From Melioribacteraceae bacterium (lineage in GTDB: Bacteria > Bacteroidota > Ignavibacteria > Ignavibacteriales > Melioribacteraceae): a DNA stretch of 42,799 nucleotides. The notes below the pieces were generated by a model. The model was not told the origin of the DNA. It saw only the letters and a program-made list of their open reading frames with translations, and made no database searches. The stretch's first letter is position 1, and each line of letters opens with the position of its first letter. The stretch spans positions 1 through 42,799 of the forward strand of contig JAEINS010000033.1 in NCBI GenBank assembly GCA_016342755.1, read 5' to 3'. A program made the translations under genes and the position numbers. This document shows, in pieces, positions 37,245 through 42,799 of the stretch.

Positions 37245-37959
37245 TAATTATTGGCTTAGCAGAACTGAGCTTTTAGTTGGATCTGTTAATATAGAAAAAC
37301 TTCAGAAAGCACATGTTTTAATTGTAGGACTTGGCGGAGTCGGGGCTTATGCGGCCGAACTTATCTGCAGGGCGGGTGTTGGCGAAATAACAATTGTAGA
37401 CGGTGATAAAATTGTTCCCTCGAATATAAACAGACAATTACCCGCGCTAAATTCTACACTGGATAAAGAAAAAACTGAAGTTATTGGCGAACGGCTTAAA
37501 GATATAAATCCCTCGTTAAAACTGAATATAATCAATGAATACATTAAAGACGAACGTATGATTGAGATTTTAGAAGATAAATATGATTATGTTGTTGATG
37601 CGATTGATACATTAAGCCCTAAAATTTACCTGATATATAATTCCGTAAAAAAAGGATTGAAAATTGTTAGCTCGATGGGTGCTGGCGGAAAGTACGATCC
37701 TTCTCTTGTTAAAGTAGCCGATATTAAAAAATCATTTAATTGTAAACTTGCAAGAGTTGTAAGAAAAAGATTAAACCGACTTGGAATTAGCAAAGGATTT
37801 AAAGTTGTATTTTCTCCGGAAGAAATATCAATGGATGCTGTTATAATTGAAGAAAGTGAAAATAAAAAATCGAATGTAGGAACAATTTCCTACATGCCGC
37901 CAATTTTTGGATGTTTCTGCGCATCGGTTGTAATAAGAGATATAGTAAAAGCTGAGTAA
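37219..37959 (+). CDS. tcdA: tRNA threonylcarbamoyladenosine dehydratase (ThiF/E1-like)
   Basis: Up to 246 residues. Motifs: HVLIVGLGGVGAYAAELICR (ATP loop), ITIVDGDKIVPSNINRQ (adenylate site) and YVVDAIDTLSPKI, then SSMGAGGKYDP and LARVVRKRLNRLGI, as in TcdA/CsdL, which turns t6A into cyclic ct6A in tRNA. No ATG is available. TTG at 37219, 37231 or 37237 can start; aaagg (about 37222-37226) sits best for the TTG at 37231 or 37237. The start overlaps the TatD gene. The last 30 residues are duplicated at 39338-39453, which suggests the present 3' end came with the downstream island. Confidence 0.9.
   Translation: MKGVLELDNNYWLSRTELLVGSVNIEKLQKAHVLIVGLGGVGAYAAELICRAGVGEITIVDGDKIVPSNINRQLPALNSTLDKEKTEVIGERLKDINPSLKLNIINEYIKDERMIEILEDKYDYVVDAIDTLSPKIYLIYNSVKKGLKIVSSMGAGGKYDPSLVKVADIKKSFNCKLARVVRKRLNRLGISKGFKVVFSPEEISMDAVIIEESENKKSNVGTISYMPPIFGCFCASVVIRDIVKAE
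37873..37931 (+). repeat. 59-bp direct repeat at tcdA 3' end (left copy)
   Basis: From aatgtaggaacaatttccta to gcgcatcggttgt, identical to 39368-39426. It codes for NVGTISYMPPIFGCFCASVV of TcdA. Together with the right copy it bounds the HEPN island. Confidence 0.92.
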
Positions 37960-38259
37960 AATTTATTTAAGTGAACATAGTTTATAAGTAACTCTGCAAA
38001 TACTTCCTCTTTCTTAATATTTAACTCACTTTTTACTATTTGTCACCTCTTTCAAAAACTATAATCTATTTTCTATAAGCTTTGTTACACTTTGTGCAAA
38101 TGTGCCATAAGTACATTTATATAATTAAAAATACGTTGGGTATAAAAGTAATTACTTACTATTTCTCATTAAAATTTGTAATTTAATATCCAAAAGGGTA
38201 CAGGGTTTCATGATTAGTTAGTGCCCAATTTCGGCAAGTTAGAAATAAGTTAGTACGAT
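37960..38259. other. 300-base gap upstream of the HEPN gene
   Basis: Very AT-rich, no open frame of note. I see no integrase, no clear inverted ends and no strong hairpin. It should hold the promoter of the HEPN gene. Confidence 0.4.
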
Positions 38260-38961
38260 ATGAATGAAAATGTATTTAAATTGGAAGAAGCGGGGTATTA
38301 TTTTTTCAACGAAGTTTTTTATCAAATTAATGAAGTATTAAGTTTGATGGTAGCTGGTGAAATTTTTGGAAAAACCATTCTGGATATTGAACCTGAATCT
38401 AATGATAAAATGCCTTCTATTCCCGAGCACATTATTGACTCACTAAATTATAATGGTTTTGTTTTATCTGAACATACAATTTCAAAGATGAATGGAGCGT
38501 GGGCTAGAGCTCGAGTTGATGCTAAGCATTCTATATTAAAACTTAAGCGAAAAGATAAAATTAATAGAATCGAGGTTTTAGGTCATATAATTAATCTTTC
38601 TTTACTTGTAGAATCATCCTTGAATAAACAACTTTTTTTACTCCAAGAATCTGGTGAAATCGAAAATAGCATTTTTAAATCATTGGATAGAAGTGAAGTA
38701 CTTTCAAAACTTATGTTTATTTTCAAAGATCAAATATTGAATAAGTCTTTAAAAATTGACAGAATTAAACATTTAGTCTCGCTTCGTAATCAAGCTGTTC
38801 ATTATAAAGCCTCCAGTACTAAAAGTATAGATTTAAGTATTGAGGACTTACTTTGCATTTGGGAACAAATTGGTGAGTTATTAGAATTAGTTGATGGTCA
38901 CCTCGGAAAAGCAGATATCATGAAGCATAAAAATCAACTCATTGAAAAATGGATTGATTAA
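38260..38961 (+). CDS. HEPN-like protein (candidate RNase toxin / abortive infection)
   Basis: 233 residues, all-helical by composition, no signal peptide. Near residue 176 is LVSLRNQAVHYKA: Arg-Asn-x3-His, the RN(x)4H catalytic signature of HEPN domains. It is preceded by long amphipathic helices (IINLSLLVESSLNKQLF, then SEVLSKLMFIFKDQIL), as in the DUF4145/RiboL-PSP HEPN groups. The first 60 residues are a separate helical part. HEPN proteins are often metal-independent RNases in toxin-antitoxin or abortive-infection systems. No MNT or other antitoxin gene adjoins it. It lies alone between two copies of the tcdA 3' end, so it looks like island cargo. Assignment rests on one motif plus helical pattern. 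Confidence 0.65.
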   Translation: MNENVFKLEEAGYYFFNEVFYQINEVLSLMVAGEIFGKTILDIEPESNDKMPSIPEHIIDSLNYNGFVLSEHTISKMNGAWARARVDAKHSILKLKRKDKINRIEVLGHIINLSLLVESSLNKQLFLLQESGEIENSIFKSLDRSEVLSKLMFIFKDQILNKSLKIDRIKHLVSLRNQAVHYKASSTKSIDLSIEDLLCIWEQIGELLELVDGHLGKADIMKHKNQLIEKWID

Positions 38962-38996
38962 AATCTGGTAACCTCAAAACCCCAGATGAGCGGAAC

Positions 38997-39332
38997 ATGA
39001 ATGTAAAATCAAACGGATTTCTTTCTCTTTCACAAACACAAAAATTTGCACAACGGGTTAAATTTTATCAGATCAATTTGCAAATACAATTCGGTATCAA
39101 AAAAATGAGGTCGATTGCATTTAGTCACGGGTTGCCAGGGCAAACTTTCCTGCAATTTGCATTTAGTCACGGGTTGCCAGGGCAAACTTTCCTGCAATTT
39201 GCATTTAGTCACGGGCTGCCAGGGCAAACTTTCTTGCAATTTGTATTTAGTCATGAGCTGCCAGGACGAACTTTCTTGCAATTTGTGTTTAGTCATGGAA
39301 AGAAAAGTCCAAAAGTTGTTTTTTGCATTTAG
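38997..39332 (+). CDS. Doubtful reading frame over a 42-bp tandem repeat
   Basis: 111 codons: MNVKSNGFLSLSQTQKFAQR, a linker, then four and a bit copies of a 14-residue unit (FSHGLPGQTFLQFA), ending VVFCI. No Shine-Dalgarno is clear. The repeat is also open in another + frame and on the minus strand, so openness is weak evidence. It follows the HEPN gene by 35 bases and could be a partner or an RNA-coding/repeat locus. I give it low weight as a protein. Confidence 0.25.
   Translation: MNVKSNGFLSLSQTQKFAQRVKFYQINLQIQFGIKKMRSIAFSHGLPGQTFLQFAFSHGLPGQTFLQFAFSHGLPGQTFLQFVFSHELPGRTFLQFVFSHGKKSPKVVFCI
39117..39298 (+). repeat. 42-bp tandem repeat array (4.3 copies)
   Basis: Units start at 39117, 39159, 39201 and 39243, with a partial at 39285. 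Units 1 and 2 are identical; change then rises steadily to unit 4 and the partial. Each unit holds a small inverted repeat, ttgcc-ag-ggcaa, kept in units 1-2 and decayed by unit 4. There are no spacers, so it is not a CRISPR array. Confidence 0.92.
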
Positions 39333-39337
39333 TTAAA

Positions 39338-39453
39338 GCACTGAGCGGAAAAGGAAGTAAAGAATCTAATGTAGGAACAATTTCCTACATGCCGCCAATT
39401 TTTGGATGTTTCTGCGCATCGGTTGTTATTAGGGATTTATTGGAAGCAACGTA
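39338..39453 (+). pseudogene. Second, orphan 3' end of tcdA
   Basis: In one frame: KALSGKGSKESNVGTISYMP, then PIFGCFCASVVIRDLLEAT and TAA. It matches the last 30 residues of TcdA: 59 bases are identical, and the following 24 bases differ mostly while keeping protein similarity (RDLLEAT against RDIVKAE). It has no 5' part. It is probably the displaced original gene end left by insertion of 37932-39367. Confidence 0.85.
39368..39426 (+). repeat. 59-bp direct repeat (right copy)
   Basis: Identical to 37873-37931. It lies inside the orphan tcdA 3' fragment. Confidence 0.92.
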
Positions 39454-39552
39454 ATCCATCATCCTCGGATTTTATCGAATCATATTTAGTTTATCTTAAA
39501 TCACACTTCGATATACCCCGGACAAGCCGGTCTTACTCAGTGTGACAAACTA

Positions 39553-39624
39553 TGTCATCTCGATCTGTTTCAGCGTGAGAGATATCAACTAAAACAAAGA
39601 TTTCTCACTTCGTTTGAAATGACA
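39553..39624. repeat. Imperfect inverted repeat, MITE-like remnant
   Basis: 72 bases beginning tgtcatctcgatctg and ending cgtttgaaatgaca. The ends are imperfect inverted repeats with the 'TGTCATTTCxxxCGAAGTGAGAAAT' type core seen as a dispersed repeat in many Bacteroidota-like genomes. It lies just downstream of the rlmD stop on the minus strand and may act as its terminator. A decayed relative lies near 41965-42025. Confidence 0.65.
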
Positions 39625-39635
39625 ATCTGATTTCA

Positions 39636-41072
39636 TTAATCTTCCAGAACCAACATCGCGCAATTTTCTATATGGTAAGTATGCGGAAACATATCAACAG
39701 GTCTTACTTTAACAAGTTTATAACCAGCCTCACAAAGAAGTTTTATATCACGCACTTGCGTTGTTGGATTACAGCTAACGTATGAAATCTGTCGAGGTTT
39801 TAATGCTAAAATATCTTTTACAGTTTTTGGATTCATTCCGCTGCGTGGTGGATCTGCTATAATAACGTCGGGTTTTGGAATACCTATTTCTTCAATAATT
39901 GGAAGAAACGATTTATTAAGATCGGCTAAAGCAAACTCAACATTATCAATATCATTTAGTTCAAGATTTTTCATTGCATCTTCAACTGCCGGAGCAACTG
40001 CTTCAATCGCAAATACTTTTTCTGGCTTTTCTGAAACATAGATCGAAATTGTTCCTGCACCGGAATAAAGATCGTAAACTATATCGCCTTCCTTAATACC
40101 GGCATATTCTAAAGCAACGTTGTACAAATGTTCTGCCTGTAAAGTATTTGTCTGGAAAAATGAATTTGCACTTATACGATATTTATGTTTACCGATTGTA
40201 TCGTATATGTATCCGTCACCATGATAAACAATCTCATAATCACCAATTGCAACCTGCGATTTTTTTTCATTGATATTATTTATGATAGTCGTAATTTCTG
40301 GAACAACTTCTAGTAATTCATCTGAATATTGTTTCATTAACTCAGATTCATCTGTATGTGTAACAAGATTCACCATCAAATTATTTGTGTGATGACAATG
40401 TTTTATTACAAGGTTTCTCAAATAGCCTTCATGAGTTTTGGTTGAATATATTGTTGCATTTCTACTCTTAAAGAAATCCCTCGTAAAATTTAAAACTTTA
40501 TTACTTAATTCCGATTGAAGAAAACACTCGCTTATATCAACTACTTTATCAAACATACGTGGAATATGAAGTCCCAGAGCAAAGAATCTATCTTCAACTT
40601 CTCCATCACTTTTCAGTTCTTCTTTAGTTAACCATCTTCTATCGGCAAAAGAATATTCCATTTTATTACGATAGAAAAAGATATTTTCGGAAGCTATAAT
40701 AGGTTCAAATTCAAAGTCGGTAAATCCGCCCATGTGTTCGAAGATTTCTTTAACCTGAGCTTCTTTATATTTAAGCTGTGCATTATAATCTAAGTTTTGC
40801 TGTTTACAGCCACCGCAAACGCCAAAATAGTTACATTTTACATCAACTCGTTCCGGAGCGGCTTTTATTACTTCTGTAACTCTTGCTTCGGCAAATGATT
40901 TTTTTTTCTTAATTATCATTGCCTTAACAACATCACCAGGATAAGAACCGTTTACAAATACTACATATTTTTTTTCAGAATCTCCTTCAAACGGATTATC
41001 TATTTTAGCAATCCCTTTACCTTCAAATGCATAACTTTCAATCTCAAACTCTAGAATATCACCTTTTTTCAC
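39636..41072 (-). CDS. rlmD: 23S rRNA (uracil-5-)-methyltransferase
   Basis: 478 residues. An N-terminal TRAM domain (about 1-68) is followed by an Fe-S site CNYFGVCGGC with Cys80, Cys86 and Cys89, plus Cys183 in ISECFLQ. SAM-binding VYDLYSGAGTISI (about 332-344) comes next, then IIADPPRSG and catalytic SYVSCNPTT (Cys434) near the end. It methylates U1939 in E. coli 23S rRNA; RlmC/TrmA-type targets cannot be excluded from sequence alone, though the Fe-S cluster favours RlmD. It lies two bases after the upstream methyltransferase gene, so the pair is an operon. Confidence 0.92.
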   Translation of the reverse strand: MKKGDILEFEIESYAFEGKGIAKIDNPFEGDSEKKYVVFVNGSYPGDVVKAMIIKKKKSFAEARVTEVIKAAPERVDVKCNYFGVCGGCKQQNLDYNAQLKYKEAQVKEIFEHMGGFTDFEFEPIIASENIFFYRNKMEYSFADRRWLTKEELKSDGEVEDRFFALGLHIPRMFDKVVDISECFLQSELSNKVLNFTRDFFKSRNATIYSTKTHEGYLRNLVIKHCHHTNNLMVNLVTHTDESELMKQYSDELLEVVPEITTIINNINEKKSQVAIGDYEIVYHGDGYIYDTIGKHKYRISANSFFQTNTLQAEHLYNVALEYAGIKEGDIVYDLYSGAGTISIYVSEKPEKVFAIEAVAPAVEDAMKNLELNDIDNVEFALADLNKSFLPIIEEIGIPKPDVIIADPPRSGMNPKTVKDILALKPRQISYVSCNPTTQVRDIKLLCEAGYKLVKVRPVDMFPHTYHIENCAMLVLED

Positions 41073-41074
41073 AA

Positions 41075-41779
41075 CTAACCTTTTTCCATAATTAATACTT
41101 TAAATCCAATATATTTATCGCCGCCCTGTTTCAGGTAAACGCCCGATTCATGGCTAACTCGTTTTAACAGCTTTTTATGATAACTTTTTTCATTTTCTTC
41201 TAACAGATCTTTTGCTGCACTTAGTTTCTTAATATTTGCTGAATAATAGTTATATAACTTCGAAGAAAGATCAACTTCTTCAGTTATTATAAAATTTCGT
41301 TCTTCATAATATTTGCGCAAATCTTCTGTAAAAGCAGGATCAAGATCAGCACTTTCCCAAATATCATCAAGAAAAACCGGCTTATCTTCACGAAGATTTA
41401 CAATTTCACCTACTGTAATAGTTCCGCCTTTCTTAAGAAGTTTTTTTAGGTGTTTAACAATTTTGTTCTTTCTAACATTTGTAATTGAACACTGAGCGTA
41501 GATAAGATCAAAAGTATCTTTATCAAAATCAGTAACTTCAAAATCCATCAAACGAACTTTCACTTTAGGATTATTATCCAAAACCATTTTAGAATTAATC
41601 AATGAATCATAATCTTCAACAATCAGTTCAACTACTTGATCTGTCTTTTCAGCTAATTTAGCAGCTGCAAATTCACTTGATGAACCAACCACTAGTATTC
41701 TAGGATTATCAAATGAATATATTTCCATTACCAGCTTTAACTGGCTATCGGAACCGGGTATTAAAATTTCTTTTTCCAT
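41075..41779 (-). CDS. Class I SAM-dependent methyltransferase, unknown substrate
   Basis: 234 residues from ATG 41779; TTG at 41785 is a two-codon extension. It has a Rossmann core: PRILVVGSSSEFAAAKLAE (motif I, with Ser-Ser-Ser in place of the usual Gly-x-Gly), LIVEDYDSLINSK, VKVRLMDFEVTDF, FDLIYAQCSI and LLKKGGTITVGEIVN. A Lys-rich helical C-terminus (about 175-215) follows. It is immediately upstream of rlmD in one operon, so an RNA- or ribosome-related target is plausible but unproven. The weak motif I may mean altered SAM binding. Confidence 0.75.
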   Translation of the reverse strand: MEKEILIPGSDSQLKLVMEIYSFDNPRILVVGSSSEFAAAKLAEKTDQVVELIVEDYDSLINSKMVLDNNPKVKVRLMDFEVTDFDKDTFDLIYAQCSITNVRKNKIVKHLKKLLKKGGTITVGEIVNLREDKPVFLDDIWESADLDPAFTEDLRKYYEERNFIITEEVDLSSKLYNYYSANIKKLSAAKDLLEENEKSYHKKLLKRVSHESGVYLKQGGDKYIGFKVLIMEKG

Positions 41780-42038
41780 ACCCAAATTTACTTAAGTCTT
41801 ACTCCTTTTCCTAAAAAGAATAGATTAATCATATAATTATTGAAGTGAAATTCTGAAATTCTCTTTTAATAGCTGGAGAGAGGTGGTTTTCCATGCATGT
41901 AAAGCAATACTTTCCATTGTCGTCAAAGACCATTGAATCCGTCTTAAAACTTCCAAAAGTTGTCATTCAGAGGAGCGAAGCGAAGCTAATCTCTCTTCTT
42001 ATTTAATAAACAAGATTTCTCACACTCACTTTTCATTG

Positions 42039-42062
42039 CCGTCAAGAACCACTTCTTGACGG
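42039..42062. repeat. REP-like hairpin, copy A
   Basis: Perfect 10-bp stem ccgtcaagaa/ttcttgacgg with loop CCAC. It is the reverse-orientation partner of the hairpin at 42079-42100. Confidence 0.85.
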
Positions 42063-42078
42063 TATACTTAATATATTT

Positions 42079-42100
42079 TGTCGAGGAGTGGTCCTCGACA
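42079..42100. repeat. REP-like hairpin, copy B
   Basis: Perfect 9-bp stem tgtcgagga/tcctcgaca with loop GTGG, the complement of the loop in copy A. Stem bases differ from copy A by paired changes that keep pairing. Confidence 0.85.
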
Positions 42101-42159
42101 GCAGGTAAATAATATAAGTAAATGGTAATCTCATAAATATTGAAAAATAGTGGTCAAGT

Positions 42160-42594
42160 ATGTTACACAATGAAACAGTTATAGAAAACAATAAAAACAA
42201 AATTTATTTCCATTTTTTTTATAAATATGAAAATTACAGTGCAAATGATGAATTTTTCGTAAAAGGGAGAGGAGAATCTTGTTTTGTTAACGTATCTGAA
42301 ATAAAATTAATTTTTGCATGTGCTCAATATTCTGAAATCATTCTAACTGGCAATAAAATATTTAGAATGCGTGTTTCCCTTAAAGAGTGGGAATCAAAAT
42401 TACCAAGTGAAATATTTAGACGAGTTCATAGATCTACTATTGTTAATATTAATTTTGTTGAATCCCATTTTCAAAAAAGAGGACAACACTTTTTGAGAAT
42501 AAGTAATTGGGTAGACAACATAGAGATTAGTAAAAGAAAAGTTAAACTAATGTCAGATTTTGCAAATAAATCCTCAATCCGATTATTGCTCTGA
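42160..42594 (+). CDS. Orphan LytTR DNA-binding regulator
   Basis: 144 residues, no receiver domain and no membrane segment. The LytTR domain covers about 25-135: DEFFVKGRGESCFVNVSEIK, then IFACAQYSEIIL, FRMRVSLKEWESKLP, then FRRVHRSTIVNINFVES (the FxRxHRSxxVN signature). It binds direct repeats at promoters. It has about 45 extra N-terminal residues and a short Leu-rich end. No partner kinase or clear target sits next to it. The gene follows a repeat-rich gap and is near the window end. Confidence 0.9.
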   Translation: MLHNETVIENNKNKIYFHFFYKYENYSANDEFFVKGRGESCFVNVSEIKLIFACAQYSEIILTGNKIFRMRVSLKEWESKLPSEIFRRVHRSTIVNINFVESHFQKRGQHFLRISNWVDNIEISKRKVKLMSDFANKSSIRLLL

Positions 42595-42665
42595 GGAAGT
42601 TAAATAAACAAAAATGCAACTAATTTGATTCTTATTTGTGTTTTAACAGCATCAATTTTCTGAGT

Positions 42666-42799
42666 TCAAGATAAGAGCATTTTCGATTTTATGTCAATAA
42701 ATTTATGCGGATAGAGTTTTGAATAGGGACAAGCAACACCCGCAAAAATTGTTATTAAAGCAATCATTCTAAGCGGTTTAATAATCAGGCTGTTTTCAA
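42666..42799 (-). CDS. Possible C-terminal tail of a gene running past the window end
   Basis: On the minus strand one frame is open from the window edge to a TGA at 42666-42668. It reads ENSLIIKPLRMIALITIFAG, then VACPYSKLYPHKF, and IDIKSKMLLS at the end. No match comes to mind, and 44 open codons in AT-rich DNA is weak support. Confidence 0.2.
   Translation of the reverse strand, partial: ENSLIIKPLRMIALITIFAGVACPYSKLYPHKFIDIKSKMLLS

Larger units (their letters stand above)
41786..42159. other. 374-base gap with palindromic and decayed dispersed repeats
   Basis: No gene seen. It contains a decayed dispersed repeat (gtcattcagaggagcgaagcg near 41965), two related perfect hairpins (42039-42062 and 42079-42100), and the upstream region of the LytTR gene. 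Confidence 0.6.

Noticed and set aside
38130-39060. Integron cassette with attC site
   Set aside because: A GTTGGGT core occurs near 38137 but no matching RYYYAAC partner or attC fold was found, and no integron integrase is present.
39030-39296. Minus-strand gene over the 42-bp array
   Set aside because: It is only the complement of the repeat, open because the unit lacks stops; no start context.
39117-39298. CRISPR array
   Set aside because: Repeats are head-to-tail with no spacers, and no cas genes are present.
41075-41779. cmoA, partner of cmoB
   Set aside because: The methyltransferase lacks CmoA-like blocks and a normal motif I, and it is tied to rlmD rather than cmoB.

Overview
The window is AT-rich, free-living bacterial chromosome. 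Three secreted proteins end in a type IX secretion sorting domain of the 'QNYPNPFNPxTTI-Y' kind. Together with the low GC and a low density of strong Shine-Dalgarno sites, this points to the Ignavibacteria/Melioribacter side of the Bacteroidota-Chlorobi group. That placement is inferred from family knowledge, not from a search.

Layout. 1-4777 (+): the tail of a Trp-rich 16-residue repeat protein, a large secreted metalloprotease/propeller/barrel protein whose signal peptide is out of frame across an A8 run, and a soluble GAF histidine kinase. 4781-12860 (-): a complete rnfCDGEAB-rseC operon (ion-pumping ferredoxin:NAD+ oxidoreductase), preceded by a membrane histidine kinase with a periplasmic binding domain. 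13026-23105 (+, with one - gene): a T9SS phosphodiester glycosidase, an orphan duplicate of its sorting domain, a small exported protein, and a ~2,000-residue repeat adhesin split by an in-frame TGA. 23282-31399: signal peptidase I, tRNA-Gln, two lipoproteins flanking a UDP-glucose pyrophosphorylase, alkaline phosphatase, cmoB, a 59-residue zinc ribbon missed by usual length cut-offs, a small ACT-like regulator, and a T9SS M28 peptidase. 31536-35730 (-): a nitronate-monooxygenase-like protein, an LCM-type methyltransferase, an ASCH/PUA-like protein and a DUF6544-like protein. 35965-37959 (+): a HAD phosphatase - TatD - TcdA operon.

The most unusual part is 37873-39453. The 3' end of tcdA is present twice, as a 59-nt exact direct repeat followed by a diverged but still protein-similar tail. 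Between the copies sit a HEPN-type gene (RNxxxH motif, candidate RNase toxin/defence) and a 42-bp tandem array. This looks like a small cargo island at the 3' end of tcdA. From 39454 onward are dispersed palindromic repeats, rlmD with a neighbouring methyltransferase, and an orphan LytTR regulator.

Working together: Rnf supplies redox and ion-gradient coupling. Signal peptidase I and the sorting domains serve the secreted hydrolases and adhesin. CmoB, RlmD and TcdA are RNA-modification enzymes spread through the window. No rRNA, CRISPR array, integrase or complete insertion sequence was seen.
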